Shown here: piece by piece, positions 1-14,702 of the stretch
Layout of the letters: every line of letters begins with the position of its first letter
How positions within the stretch are numbered: position 1 is the stretch's first letter
DNA from: Vanilla planifolia
Lineage: Eukaryota; Streptophyta; Magnoliopsida; Asparagales; Orchidaceae
Assembly (NCBI GenBank): GCA_023846275.1
Contig: CM043875.1
Coordinates: forward strand, 40,516,633 to 40,580,632
DNA: 64,000 nucleotides
Direction of reading: 5' to 3'
The notes under the pieces: generated by a model
What the model was told of the DNA's origin: nothing
What the model saw: the letters and a program-made list of their open reading frames with translations, nothing else
Databases searched by the model: none
Position numbers and translations under genes: made by a program

Positions 1-2229
1 TTAATGGATGTTATCACTTTAGTAGTAATAATCGAAGATAAGATTTAATCTTTAATTTTATAACTACTTCCAATTTTTTTTTCCAAACTCAAAGAATATC
101 TAGGACTATAGAATGTATGGAGATCGATGTGTAAATAAGTGGATTTTACAATGTAATAAGTTCTTTCGACTCATTTTAAGTTTGGAAGTCATATGTTTAT
201 AAGTTGAAGGATTACACAAGCCCTATTAATGATTATAAGTTTCTTATGCTTTACATATGGATTAAATTATAATAAATCTATAAATTCAAAACAATCATTT
301 ATAGCTATTAAGAAATATATCAGATGGTATGACAAGTTTATTATGAGCCAACAAAAGATATGTCGAATAGTCTATTAACTATCTAATGTTTATTTGATAA
401 TATATTAAATGTTTGGATAGTCATCCATTAGATATTGTTTTTATGATCTCCAAACACCAAATAAGGATCCTTATTATCTCTATGTTTCGAATCTTTTGCA
501 ATAGTTTTGTAGACACAAAGTTCACGACAATTGTGGGCATTTAACTTCTCCCAAATAGTAATTCAATGTTTATGTAAATAAAAGTTATTAAGATAACATA
601 GTAATATCAAAAAACATAAACAAGGTCATAAATCAAATCAATTTCCTATTAAGTGAAAGAATTGACAAATATTTTGTGACATTATGAAAATAATTTTTCT
701 TTAAAAGAGAAGTAAATGTGTTGTACTGAAAATTATTTTCTTTCCATAAAATGATTATGCAAACACAAGCTTAGTATCTTAAGATTAAATCATAGATTTA
801 GTACTTAATACCAAAATAAGACAGTTGACTCAATGAATACATCTAATTTCATCTTACTTAAACGATATGTCTAATCAAACTCAACTTGATATCGATAATA
901 ATATTCTCGAATCATATTTCATAACATAGAGATATGACTTGAGATGTACATAATAAATGCATGTATGTAAGTCTTAAGTATGAATGATTTTATTAAGATC
1001 AAACAATTTTTACAACATCCACTAGTTTAATCGTTTATACAAATCCTAGAGAGGTCTTTGGAATCAACTAGCGAGGGTTTATTTCTCAAATTTTTCATTC
1101 ACATTGCGTGTTAAACTTCTTAGTTGACATATAGGGATGTAGTAGTGAGCTCACTGAGGAAGTTTGTTTTCCTTCTTTTCCTTGGTTCGGTTCTATTTCC
1201 TGTTTTTGATTCATACGGTTCAGTGTGGTTGGTTTGGGTTAGAGCGGCTCATTTCAGAATGGGATAGTGAAAAGGAATCGCAGCCCTTGAAATCGTTTGT
1301 GCTCCGTCGACGACCACGTCACTCCATTTGAAGAGTATGCTTGCTTACGTCACTATTGTGATCTTGCTCTAGTGGCAGAGAATTTTCGTAATGACATGGC
1401 ACGGTTATGCGTTCATGACGTGGCGATAGCAGACATGACAAATTTTCATTAAAGTCCGGTATATCTATTAATTTAAGCCTAGAAAACCTTTTACGAACAC
1501 CTGGTTCTCTTCAATTAAAAAATGGGTAAATTTGGTATTATCTTTTGTTTGAAGTGATTAAAATAAATAAATTCCAAGAGGATCAACAGTTTTAGAAAAT
1601 TTAAAACGTTATCAATGGAATGCAATATATTACAAAGGTACCATATGGGTAGTTACGCAAAGCGAGATCTTGCCGTCTAACTGCTATAGAGGAATGAGTA
1701 TAATAACTTATCATAACAAGGCTGTTCTCGGGACAAGCAACATACTCGTTTCGGTCCCTGTTATTATTGCATCTATTGTGGAATAATTTATTTTTAATTA
1801 ATTAATATAAAAATATATTAATATTTAATTTAAAAGTATGAACACAATGGCTAGTAAACGAACGACTACAGATATTGATGCACATTGATCAAATGATCGT
1901 TGGGCTTAAACAAGACTAGTTTATTACTTGATTGAAGAAGTCTTTCTTAATTATTGAATATCAATAAAATTTATTGTTTTAATATTTCATGCATTATATA
2001 TATTTTTGTTCTCAATCATGCTCGATGAGGAGAAGATGTGAAGTACATAGCAAGATCCGTCAGCATTTTGTATGTTTATTTTATGCTTGATATTTTTATT
2101 TTGATCTGTTTATTATATATTAATGAAAGAATTTGACTATATATATATGTACAGAAGTTGTTTTAGAATTTTATGAGCCACATGATCAAACTTCAAATTG
2201 GAATTATTTCAATTTAAGCCTAAGCTATG
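1..2229. other. AT-rich intergenic DNA, no gene recognised
   Basis: There is no convincing open frame. The stretch is AT-rich except for about 1130-1460, which is closer to balanced and carries several ACGT-core motifs, listed separately. From about 1785 to 2160 it becomes very AT-rich again, with short TA runs just ahead of the small gene's TATA box. Confidence 0.6.
1314..1424. promoter_or_regulatory. Cluster of three ACGT-core (bZIP-type) motifs
   Basis: CCACGTCA at 1314-1321, TACGTCAC at 1346-1353 and TGACGTGGC at 1416-1424 lie within 111 bases. These are C-box or G-box-like cores of the kind plant bZIP factors bind. They sit about 900 bases ahead of the small gene's TATA box, so a distal regulatory role is possible but only inferred. 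No gene start is evident beside them. Confidence 0.3.
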
Positions 2230-2238
2230 TATATAAAT
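2230..2238 (+). promoter_or_regulatory. TATA box of the small gene
   Basis: TATATAAAT followed by GG is a textbook plant TATA box. It sits 200 bases ahead of the strong-context ATG at 2430, giving an expected leader of roughly 165 bases. That leader would contain a short upstream frame of 23 codons (ATG at 2315, stop at 2384-2386). Confidence 0.5.
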
Positions 2239-2429
2239 GGCCCTTCACATCGTTGTCCGAATTGATTTGGGCTAATAAACATCTTCACCTACACGCAGCA
2301 AATGTGGCTCTAGAATGGCGGAGAAGCTTTCACTAGTCTCACCAAGCGGTGACGGTATCATAGGTCCACAATTTTATGTGGCATAAGAAGGCCAGCGGCT
2401 TCTGCCCTTTCTTAGTGTATTCCCTCGCC

Positions 2430-2666
2430 ATGGAATCTTTCATCTCGGAAGAGTATGTGATCAAGCGCCTGGAGATGAAGAAAAGGCAGAAACGGTCGTC
2501 TCCTCCACTGTTGGTCTCCGTGGATCTGGGCTCCAGCTCGATGAGAGAGGATGTCTCCAACGCGTCCCCTGCTTCTTCTCATTCGACGCCCGCAAGATCG
2601 ACGGCGATGATTCGCATCGAACGGTCCGCCGCCTTTGACCGGGTTTTGGAGTGCTTCTCGCCGTGA
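2430..2666 (+). CDS. Small hypothetical protein, 78 residues
   Basis: I do not recognise this family. The frame is also open from an ATG at 2376, but the ATG at 2430 (context GCCATGG) is the better start. The protein opens with an acidic-then-basic segment (MESFISEEYVIKR, then KKRQKR near residues 17-22), has a serine-rich middle and ends in a compact hydrophobic tail (FDRVLECFSP). No signal peptide, membrane segment or cysteine pair is seen. Support for a real gene is the sharp rise in GC over its neighbours, a well placed TATA box at 2230-2238, and an AT-rich 3' flank. A short nuclear or regulatory protein would fit the basic cluster, but function is unknown. Confidence 0.5.
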   Translation: MESFISEEYVIKRLEMKKRQKRSSPPLLVSVDLGSSSMREDVSNASPASSHSTPARSTAMIRIERSAAFDRVLECFSP

Positions 2667-3480
2667 CCGGAGCGGAAGCTGTCTCTCTTTCTGGATCTGT
2701 AGTGGTCTTTATGTAGCCTTTATGTTATGGTGTATGCATCTCGCGTGCTGCTCTGCTTGTGCTACTGGTTATCGTTCTTGTTTATTTTGAAATGGAATGA
2801 TACTTTTGCATAAATAACAGAGTTAAAGCGTACGAACTCATGCTTTTGCTCCACCGTAAATTGATTCAGTGGATATCTTCCTTACATCAGCGGAGAGGGC
2901 AATTGTAGCATTTAGAGAGAAATTGAACTCGAAAGGCTTGTAAGCGAAACATAACAAGAGGATCTGTTCGATTGACTGTGTGTTGACTTGTAAGTTTGCT
3001 GTGTTTATGCGTGGCGGACAAATATTGAATTATAAATTGAATTGGAACAGCTGTGGACTGAATTAAGGGTGAGATTTAATGGTTGACCTCTCCTCTCACA
3101 TGATTCTATTTTCTTAAGCTTACATTTAAATTTGACTTTATGAAGAGCCCCTCGACCCACTGATCAAAATCAATCATTGATGGAACAAGAATGCAATAGT
3201 AATTTTTTGAAAGATGATTAAAATATTTAAAGAATGGTCTTTGTTTGTAAGGACGACTAACGTGAGAAAAAAAAATGAGTCTTTTATATTATTTCTTAGT
3301 AAAAAAGAAGATTTTTTGTAGGGTGGAGTACCAAATAGACCATAACATGATCACAGCAGAAGGCAAAGCTCTATTATTAACAAATGATGTATGGTAAGCG
3401 TTTACAAGCTGTGGAATTTTCCTTGTCATTTCTTTTTTGGTGGGAAAATTTTTCCATTTTCTGTGATGTTTGTTAGGCTA
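2667..3480. other. 3' flank of the small gene and intergenic DNA
   Basis: The first 150 bases probably hold the small gene's 3' untranslated region. The remainder is AT-rich with no open frame or repeat that I can support. Confidence 0.5.
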
Positions 3481-3493
3481 AAAAGATTTTATT

Positions 3494-3558
3494 GACGTGG
3501 AGGCCCAATGAGAAGGTCCAAGGCCCAGTTAACAGGAAGCAGCTATGAGGTGACGTTT
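3494..3558 (+). promoter_or_regulatory. GapA promoter motifs
   Basis: Upstream of the GapA start are a TGACGTGG ACGT-core motif (about 3493-3500), two GGCCCA site II-like elements (3502-3507 and 3522-3527) and TGACGTTT at 3551-3558. The following 180 bases are C/T-rich, as expected of a plant leader. No clean TATA box is seen. Light regulation is what is known for GapA genes; which motif acts here is not shown. Confidence 0.4.
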
Positions 3559-3739
3559 ATGCCAATGGGCGAGAAGCGGCGGCAGCCATATGTTCAAACG
3601 ATAGGCTCATCCGAAATCTCATCCGTTTCTTCTCAGCCGTTGTCTCTCCCAGACACCACAATCTCTCCTTCCCTTTTGTTCGTCTTTAAGCTCAGTCTTC
3701 TCCTTCCATTCTGATTTAGCTCCGTCTCCTCGGCCGCTC

Positions 3740-5297
<1,558 letters not shown>

Positions 5298-8200
5298 GCC
5301 ATGAATTGAAAGCTACAAAGGGACGACGGCTGCGAATTTTCTCTTCTTTTTTGTGGTTTTCGTTTTATATATTCCTCTTCACCAAGTTTTCTGTTATATG
5401 AACATTGGATCGAGGCATTAATTCTGGACCTCTCCTGGTCTTATGTCTTCTTTTATTTACTTGCGAACACAAGTGTAATGTACACTCTTCAATTCTGTAC
5501 ATAATCATGCCTGATGATTAATTAGGTCATGTATCTTGGCAAGCTTTTTGCTTTGCTGTATGTTTTAAACGAGGCCAGAAAGCTGAGGTCAAACATAGAT
5601 GGTTTGTGTCAAACTTATCAACCTGCAATTTAGTTTTCATAAAAGAAATAAAACTCTTTAACTATCATATAATATATGTAATTAGATGATGTTTTGTATA
5701 TATTCATTTTATCATATTTGATAGTATATTTTAATTTCTATAATTTCTTTGTCTTCTCATCTCTACTATTAAAACAAATGAAGTGTTGATATCCTTGTGT
5801 ATAAAATGAAAAATAATATAATGATATTGTTAATGATTAATTGAATATTATAATTATTGAAAAAAAGTATGACACAAACATCAATAAGCAAAGATTTTCT
5901 AAGCATATATAAGAGAAAATTTTGATCACTAAAATTTTATTTTATTTTATTATGTTTGAATATAATTTTCTATATTAGATTACCTTTTGGTCATAGTTAG
6001 TTAAATCCAAATGATATTATCACAAAGTTTTTAAAAAAAATTAAAAAATTCTAACCTACCATTCTATATTTATAATTATTATATTTTTTACTTTTTTTTA
6101 ATAAGTGGCTAAAAATTACAATAAAGAATACTATTGAGTATATGCATGAAAATATAAAAAATAAGAAATGACACTTTTTTATAACTAAATACACATTAAA
6201 GATGACATTGACTGGTTTCTCATAGATATAGGGAGCAATATAAATATGATTATTATAAATTTTTTGTAATTAAGAGATAATAAAACCTATAAATAAAATA
6301 ACATTAAGAAATGAACTGACACCAATGAATTGTATATATATAATTATTTCTTTGATGATGGTGGCATATATCTACATATATAACATGATATTGTTTACTT
6401 ATTTTGATGAAGATTTTGATTACTTATTTTTTTATTTAATCTATATGATAAAGACTTTATATATAACATGTCTCTAATATTCTATTATTTTATATATAAT
6501 AATTATGTTAGATTTAATTTTCTTATTCTATGATGACAACTCAACCTATTTGTTGCTATTAATATTTTAGGTATAACAAGTTGTAGCATAGAAAAGAAAG
6601 AACACAAAATTAAATATCAGTTTTGCTATCACATATAAAAGCTTCATCTAATAAATAAAAATTATTCTTATGATTTTATAGGACATATATTATAATTGCA
6701 TGAATGTACAATTGATATCCACATAGATGTATTGTACAATTGATATCCACATAGATGTATAGTAAATACTTAACATAAATATTGATAATTGTGTAAGATA
6801 TTACAAAATGTAATTGCATTAATATTTAATGTATATGTGAGGTTACGTTCATTTGAAATCTATAATATAGAGAAAATAGATTAAAATGATCTCATGATGG
6901 ATAATTTAGATCCTAAGTTCGAGACAATATAAAGAGAACATCACACTAAATCAATTTTAACCCATATATCCATATGCACTGTTGCGGGTCCATCTGTCTT
7001 GAGCAATGCATTTCGTGGTTTATCTTGACATAAACTAGAAAGCTATATGATGCACTCTTATGGGCCTTATCAAGCATAAGCAACACCCTTTAAGTATTTT
7101 ATGACTTTTTAAGGAATCACTATTTGACATCATGATTTTTTTTGTGTGTTGATATCTATGTCAAAAGTTTGATGCATCTAAAATGTCACACCTTAATTAG
7201 GCTAGTAAGCTAAACCTAACTAAATAATAATAATTAAGAACCTTACCTTATGTCCTTATGAATATCGTAATACATTATTATCATAGGTACAAAAGAAAAT
7301 AAAATTTATAATTTAAAAGAAAATTATTTTTAAAATTAAAGCATTATACATGTTTTTATATAAGAGAGTATTATTGATAACATGTAATATATATTAAAAA
7401 GTAAACTATAAATCTCATTAACTGACAGTTACTCTCAATCTTTGTCACTCTTCTTGTTATTGTCATATATACTTCAAATATATATTATCATAATAAAACA
7501 CAATGCTCAATAGATGAAAACTAAAGTAAAAACATAATAAGAAATATTAATAATTAAAACAATGTATAAGAATAAATAAACATATTAAAGTTTTTTTAAT
7601 AATATTTTTTCTTTAATTATCATGGGCTTTGTTTCTGTTTAATTACTATGCATGATCATATACTATAATCTCAACTAGAGAATGACTCTCGCATGCATGT
7701 AGTAAACAAAATACCCCACAATCTCAACTTGAGAATAACTCTTTCTCCATGTAAAGTGTAGTTATATATTTTCACAATCTCATTAGAAGAGTGACTCTTA
7801 TTTAAAGTGATATAAGACCTTATCATATTGAATCAGATATGTGATTGATTAGGAATCATATTACATACATAATTCCTTACTTTCATTTTCTTTCATTATC
7901 ATTTTCAACCTTACTCTCTCATTTTATATTTTTGTGATAAAATAAACATGAACCATATTTGAGAGTAAATTAAAGACATAAACATGTTTTAGCTTTTCAT
8001 AAATATATGCAAATTTCATCAAATAATGATATCTACTTCTATTATGGTTTTTAAATCATATGATCTTATTATCAATATATATAAACATCTTGCTATGAAA
8101 AATTAAATAGCTTAATTCTTACTTAATTGAACATCAAAACAATTCATTCTAATTTATGCTTTTAAAATAATTTTGTCACTTCAAGACATCCAATGCTTAA

Positions 8201-9300
8201 GTTTCTCTTTTTTTTCTTTGCTCATCTATTATAATGAATTTTTCCAAATTCATTTTTCCTATCCTCACATGACTAGCATATGATTTTTGTAATTCTTCTC
8301 AAAGGTCTCTCATGAAAAGTCCTCAAGCATTCTTCTCCTTTCCTTTCTTCTTCTCTAAGCTCACTTCAAAACTTTCTCAACCTTTTTCTAAAATCTCCCA
8401 AAATAATTGAGAGACCATTTTATAATTCTTCACACCCCTCTTACCATTCCAACACTTCCTCTTCCTCAAACGGTTCCAACCCTTTCATTAAGTCACTCCT
8501 CCCCACTAATTCTACAGTGGATTAGGTTCCACCTCCACCATTTTGGGATTAAGGAAATTAGAAACTAAAACTATAATTAGGTTTTAATTAAAATCATAAG
8601 CCTAAGTGATTTTTTTATCCAAACAATCCTAAAAAAATGCATATCCACCTCTAAAATAAGATAATCTTTGAACTCTATTAGGTATAAGATTTTCATAATT
8701 TTTTGATGTTACAAGATATTTTTAGTAATTTTCTTCTCTAAAAATCCATATAATAAATATTATGTTATTTTCTTTTTAAGGTTTGATCCTTATGTTATAA
8801 TCATAACACTATATTTTCATTAGAATAATTTAAAATTGAGCTTATTTATGGGCTTTACTGTCAGTTTGATTTCATACTTTTTTGACATTGTTTGATATTT
8901 ATTTTAATTTATAATACATATTAGTTCTGTAGTTCAAATTATTATCAATTTCTTATTAGCTTTTAATATTTTATTTTATAATTTAGATATATTTGATTTT
9001 ATTAACTTGGTATAATTGAGTTCTTAATAATTTATTTTTTTGTTTTTGATGTTCACCCCTCCTTTTAAGACACATAATCCCTTTTGTAAAGTTGCTAAGT
9101 TTATTAATTTAAATAAGAAGTCAAATTTGATAAAATTTATTAAAATTTCAAATGAATAAACTTACATACCCTAGAGAATGTTGATGAGTTTATTTCCCTC
9201 TTTATGAACTCTAATCCATCTGATTATCAATTTCAATGATAACTATTTTTAAATCTCCAAAAAATTATTATTTAAATAAATCCTATTTCGTAAGCACTAG
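5298..9300. other. GapA 3' region and long AT-rich intergenic DNA
   Basis: The GapA 3' untranslated region probably ends near 5520-5560. Beyond it the DNA is very AT-rich with no gene. A 28-base direct repeat lies at 6705-6760. A C/T-rich patch at about 8260-8540 has no open frame. Around 7184 the sequence ATGTCACACC resembles the start of some plant LTRs, but no partner LTR was found. Confidence 0.5.
6705..6760. repeat. 28-base tandem duplication
   Basis: Two adjacent copies of a unit beginning TGTACAATTGATATCC, at 6705-6732 and 6733-6760, are almost identical. This looks like a recent local slippage duplication in intergenic DNA. Confidence 0.8.
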
Positions 9301-9490
9301 TTGGACGGAATAAATGGGTATTCGGGACTAGCGGGTTGGCTCGGTAATAGGACAGTGCAGATCAAACAATGTTCCCATCTCAATTGGGGTCACGCGGGTG
9401 TACGAATCTGCTCCGGTGGTGTCAAAGAGTGCTGACGATGGCATTGGTGATAGCAAACAGTGGCGGATGGCAACAGACAGACAAATCAAT
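9300..9490. other. Isolated GC-rich patch of unknown origin
   Basis: About 190 bases with near 50 percent GC stand out inside AT-rich DNA. On the minus strand a frame ending at 9328 includes a plausible protein-like stretch (TGADSYTRVTP, then EMGTLFDLHCP), but its N-terminal part runs into AT-rich low-complexity sequence. It could be a gene or transposon fragment. I do not recognise the family. Confidence 0.35.
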
Positions 9491-9991
9491 AAAAAATTCA
9501 ATTTTAAACATTTTTTAAAAATAATTTTCAACTAAATTTTGCACCTATATGCTTGTGAAATTGATACAACGTTAACGAAAGTGTTTTTGTAAGCTAATGT
9601 TAAATGCTCCTGCATTACTTATACTACATGTATTGTATAATTAGTCAATGTGCCATCATGATTCACAACATACAAATACATGAAAATTCACATATTTAAT
9701 ACAAATGTCTATTAGCCTCCTTTTATATTAGACAATTTGTATATCTAAGTTTAATTTATTATACATTTAGCATTAATGCACTATGCATGTCCTTCAAGTA
9801 TAGCACACAAAAATTACTATTCTTAGATTAAAAATGTTATTCATATATTATCACAAAATATTAAATCATGCCCACACTAAATTAAATGTATAAAGAGCTA
9901 TTATAGCAACTTATACATTATGATAAAAAAAGGTAAACAACTGCTAAGTAATAAAAACCATGATATAGCACTCATACTATTCCTCTAAAGT

Positions 9992-10008
9992 CTCGTGCTA
10001 TGAATCAT
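9992..10008. repeat. Target-site duplication, left copy
   Basis: CTCGTGCTATGAATCAT matches the right copy at 10117-10133 at 16 of 17 positions. It directly abuts the poly(T) (poly(A) on the minus strand) end of the tRNA-derived insert. Confidence 0.8.
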
Positions 10009-10116
10009 TTTTTTTTTATTCAAAAGAGCAGGCAGGTGTGTGTTGCTGCCCAGGGAACTAGGAACCTTCAGTGTGTAAGACTGACGTGATGACCACTACA
10101 CCACAGCAACAACATA
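10009..10116 (-). mobile_element. tRNA-Val-derived retroposon (short SINE or tRNA retropseudogene)
   Basis: Read on the minus strand, the 108-base insert has about six leader bases, a 69-base tRNA-Val-like body (10042-10110), about 24 unrelated bases and an A-rich tail of nine As next to the downstream target-site duplication. A 17-base duplication with one mismatch flanks it. Terminal A tail, 3' extension and target duplication are the marks of LINE-type reverse transcription of an RNA polymerase III transcript. Whether it belongs to a multi-copy SINE family cannot be told from one copy. Confidence 0.75.
10042..10110 (-). pseudogene. tRNA-Val (UAC) pseudogene with shortened T loop
   Basis: The minus strand folds as a tRNA. 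The acceptor stem GTTGCTG/CAGCAAC is perfect. The D arm is GTGTAGTGGTCATCAC. The anticodon stem TCAGT/ACTGA encloses loop CTTACAC with anticodon TAC, and the T stem is CCTAG/CTGGG. The T loop has only four bases (TTCC) instead of seven, as if GAT had been lost from TTCGATC. This destroys the internal B-box promoter. No CCA-ready 3' end is present. It is part of the retroposon described above, so probably not a functional tRNA gene. Confidence 0.8.
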
Positions 10117-10133
10117 CTCGTGTTATGAATCAT
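10117..10133. repeat. Target-site duplication, right copy
   Basis: CTCGTGTTATGAATCAT differs from the left copy at one position (T for C) and marks the 5' side of the minus-strand retroposon insert. Confidence 0.8.
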
Positions 10134-10679
10134 GCTAATATAAAATATTATGTCATAAAATAGATTAAGCTAACTACCACTCACTAAATGACAAAAATAT
10201 TATAATAAATATGTAGAATAAGTATATTTAGAAATATGGCACATGATAAGTCAATCTCATATAAAAAAAATATTAAATAAGTATTATACTTAAAAAAATA
10301 TTATTCCATAGTTTAAGATCATGCAATGTTTGTGTAAGAAATCATATAAATTTTTGAAGTTTTACTTTTCTTTTAAATGGTTTAAGGTAGTACTATTCAC
10401 AAATATATTCAACTTATTTCTCTTAAAACACATTATTTTGAATAAAAATAGCTTTAATGATATCTCATTTGACTTTTCTTTGGAACATGTAATTCCAAAT
10501 GGTAATTATCACTTTGGATAACCAACATCAAATGAATTTTTTAAACAAACATTTAAAACCCTTTTTGCCAACTTTTTTGTTTTATCACCTTTTTTTCTTT
10601 TTTTATATTTGTATAAGGACCAACCATTATTTCTTTATCACTTTTTCATTTTTTTTATTTTGTAAACTTTATTATAATA

Positions 10680-11208
10680 TGATAGCATCAAATATTTTAA
10701 CATTGTACATATTATTCTTATGAAATAATAATTATATCGTAATGATTGAAGCATTGACAATTAATAGTATTAAAAACAAAAATTGTGATCATCTTCAAAA
10801 TTTATAAGTTTTAATTCAATTAATCTATTGTTATTGCTAATCAACATATAACAATTCATTAAATATATATATTGATGTGTAAGTCTATTATCTAAATTTT
10901 GTTTAGTAATAATCACACATTTGATTGGATCTTGAACTTGATTATAATATTATAACATTAAAATATTTCAACAAATTGTAAATATCAATCTTATGAAACA
11001 ATAATTATATCATATTGATTCAAGTGTAGTCAATTAATAGATAACAAACGAAAATTACAATCATTTTCAAAATTTATAAGTTTTAGTTCAATTAATCTAT
11101 TGTGGTTGCTAATCAATAATAATAATATATTAAACATATACATAGATATATAAGTTTGTTATCCTAATGTCGTTTAGTAGTAATCACATATTTGATTGGA
11201 TCTTGAAT
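10680..11208. repeat. Diverged direct duplication, about 270 bases per copy
   Basis: The stretch from about 10680 to 10936 recurs at about 10950 to 11208, offset by 271-273 bases. Shared blocks include AAAATTTATAAGTTTTA, TCAATTAATCTATTGT and TTTGATTGGATCTTGAA. The copies have clearly diverged, with small indels. No coding frame or terminal structure is visible, so the nature of the unit is unknown. Confidence 0.7.
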
Positions 11209-12265
11209 TTCATGTCTTTCCATGAAACTTTTGTTTTTCCTCTAAGTATTGTACGATTGCCCAATATTCTTTTGCTACAATCATCTTTTTGCTCCTTCTT
11301 TTTCTCTTTTCTTCTTCTCTCCTTTGTCACTCAGCTTGATTAATTTTTCTCTCAATTTCATCAAACTCTTGTATAATCAAAATTTTTCCTTTTTATATTT
11401 ACAATCATACCAAATCCACTTCCTACTCTCCATCTCCTCCAAATGGTTACATATCTTTAAGGAATCCCCACATACACCTTATTTTCGTGCCACTTGGAAT
11501 CCAGTGATTTCTTATCATTTGAGGCCACCTTGGGTTGGATCTCCACCATATGTTTATAAATTTGGGAAATTAGATATTTTAGAATTGGTATTGAATCAGA
11601 CATTCAAGAAACCCAATATTTGTCACTCATTTCAATTAATTGGTCTCCAAAGTTTTATTAGGCAATATCTTAATAGGAGTTATACCATTCAACCAATTTT
11701 CACATAATTTGGTGACATTTATTAACTTTAATAAGTTCTCAAATTTAAAATCCTTATAAATATTATTTAATAATTTTTCTTAAATTTTTTTTAACTTTTG
11801 ATTCCATATTCAACACATCTCTTTTTTATGCTAAGAAAATTTTACCAAGAATATATTTATAAAGATTTATATTTCAATAAAATTTTATCATTTTTTAAGT
11901 CTATTTAATTTTTTTTGTTGATTTTAAAGACTTTCTAAACTCGATAAATAATCCTAATTAATTTATGATATTTTGTTTTAATACTTAAAGATCTCTTATT
12001 TCTACTCATTTATTGTCATTAACATCCAAATAATTTATATAATTTATTTTCAGATTACTTCTCTTGTATCTTCTTTTCGTGATAGAAGATTTTTTGGATA
12101 TTTATAAAATAATATTTAAAAATACAAAAAATAAAATAAAAAATAAATTAATTCTAAATAACAATAAAATATATTTTATTATGCAATTGGGATGGATGAA
12201 TCCTGATTGTAGCCAAAATAAAAGTAAAAGTTAGTCTCTATTTTGCTGGAAGGAACCTTCTCTGC
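11209..12265. other. AT-rich intergenic DNA
   Basis: A 152-codon frame at 11249-11707 is low-complexity and Phe/Ser/Leu-rich, and its composition matches its surroundings, so I do not call it a gene. Nothing else is recognised. Confidence 0.5.
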
Positions 12266-12269
12266 ATTT

Positions 12270-12732
12270 ATGCATCTCATAAAGCAATCTAAATTAGGAC
12301 ATTTCTAAGCGCCTTGTTAAACCTATTTTGCATTGAAGGCTCTTGGGACATTGAGCGGTTAAATTTTTTACATAACAGATATGGTTAATTGCATTAAAAG
12401 GTTGAGTAGGATAGAAAAATATGAGGATAACTTGTTGAGCTATAACTATAATAAAGTAGACTCTTAATGCTAGGATATATTCATAATTTTTTGTAGGCTA
12501 TGAACCTCACAAAACATTCTTAATTAGGGACAATCTTAGCACCTTGCCAAAACTACTTTGCATTAATGACTCTTGGGATAGTAAGTGATTAAATTTTACA
12601 TAATAGGTTTGGTTAATTACATTTAAAGGCTAAGTAGGAAAGAAAATTCTAAGAAGGATAACTCGTTGAATTATAACTATGATGAAGCAAACTGTTAATG
12701 CTAGAATATATTCACAATTTCTTGTAGGCAAT
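12270..12732. repeat. Diverged tandem duplication, about 230 bases per copy
   Basis: 12270-12499 and 12500-12732 are direct copies offset by 229-230 bases. Shared landmarks are CTTGGGA (12342 and 12572), the TGGTTAATT block, CTATAACTATGATGAAG-like sequence and TGTAGGC near each 3' end. Substitutions and short indels show that it is old. Confidence 0.75.
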
Positions 12733-14702
12733 GCAAACAAACCTAATTAATATTGACAAGTTCTACCTTTTTAGATCTTTTAAGTTCTTATAATAAATCT
12801 GCCAAGGGGTTGTTCTTACCAAGGTATGATTGGCCTAGAGGGATCCATCTAGTTCAATGGAATTCTCATGAGGGTTTTGGGTCGACAAGGATCATGATCA
12901 TGTCTTCATTTAGTATTATTTCATTTCAGTGGCTTATTAGTTACAAAATCCTATTGGCTTTATATATATTATTTAATTTTTTGTTCTATCATTGCTAAAC
13001 AACTTTTCCTATATATTTAGTGGGTCCCATGGGATAGTGAGGCAATTACTATTGCATTTTATATTTTTTTGTTAGCTCAAAATATTTTAGTTCATGAGAG
13101 ACTTTCCTTCTCTCCTACAATTGATAAAACATACCTATTAGACCTTGACATGGGATATTGGGTGCTTTATAGCCCTTGGGGATAGTTTTACTCTCTTCCC
13201 ATTAGTGAACCTTTGATATGCTGGAGGTGAACTTAGATAGATCGATCAACTTCAATAGCTTTATTGATAGTGGCATTGTCCTCTGTTGTCCCTTAAGTCA
13301 TTTATTTGTTGTTGCCAATTATTAATTCCATCACATCAATCGATATAGTCGAGTTCATGGGTTTAGTGCTCATCTCTAATATTTTACCCAATAAGCTAAA
13401 TAGGTTTTTGGGATTATATTAAAGAGCAATTCTGCTTAGACAATAAATTATATCTTGCATGCCCTCCATCTAATTTATCTTTTGCGGTCATTTATCTTTT
13501 GCTTTTTTGTGACATTTTGTCATATTTTCAAAATACTTTAATTTAACACGTCTAAAGATTGGCAAAACATGTTACAAAATTTGTGACCTAACACATACTT
13601 TTTGAATTTCTATGAAGATGGGTAATTGTCTCTCATAATCAAAGTTTTAATGATCTTCAATGAATTAACAAATTTTGCACTTGATAATCATTTATGCTCT
13701 TTTAATGAAGGATTGCATCTTGAAAAAAATAAACAGAACATAATAATTAAGATTAAATAATATAATTGACTTTTAATACAAAAATAATATTATCAAAATA
13801 TTATACAATAATTCTTCCCAAAAATCTAATCCATACCATGAAAGTATTCAAATACTTTTTATAAAATCTTTATAATATTTAAAATTTTAAAATTGAAAAA
13901 AAAATTAATAAATAAAGTATTTGACTTCAACTTAATATTACTTGAATTTTTTTCTATAACTTGAATTCTTAATTATTTATCGAGAGTTAAGCATTGTAAT
14001 GAATATAAGAATAACACAAATTTGCACTCATTTTAATTTCTATAAAGATCATCTTTAACAAGATCATTAATGGTTTTTTTACAACTATTGATCCCACAAA
14101 TATTAGCAAATGATGATATTCAAGTACAAATATAAAATATTCAAATGCAAAATATAAATTCTCTTTTACATGAGTTACACCTCTAGTTTGAATTTTCTAT
14201 ACCATTGTATAAGTTTGTTGTGAAACAATACCTAACATTTAACATTATCCAACATTTAAAAACATTTTTGCGATTTAGGGTTTTGCTTCGCAAGTCTTTT
14301 TAGTACATGCGGCTTGTTTTTTTTTTCTCCAATCTTCAATTCATCTCTATGAACTTTAAGACATGTATAAATTCCAAAGCAAAACTCGTAATTAACTCAC
14401 ATAAAAGAACTTTTTGCATTAAAAAAAAAGGTTATTTACATGTCAATTTTATCTACATTTACACATTTCATCTTTGCATAATTTGTTAAACTACTAATAT
14501 AAAATGTTAACATGCAGAACAAACCAAGCATTTAGCAAATCCAGCTTTATAGTCGACTAACTAACAAAAATGCTCACTATAATGATACAAAAATCCCTAA
14601 AACTTAAGGTAGTTAAAATAGAAAATAACCACTAAAAAGAATCAATAATGAATAAATTGAACCGAGAACAAAAAGAAAACAAACAAGAGAATGAAAGAGG
14701 TA
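12733..14702. other. AT-rich intergenic DNA downstream of the TAF1B-like gene
   Basis: No gene, tRNA or clear repeat is seen. The last few hundred bases probably include the 3' untranslated region of the minus-strand TAF1B-like gene that ends at 14703. Confidence 0.5.
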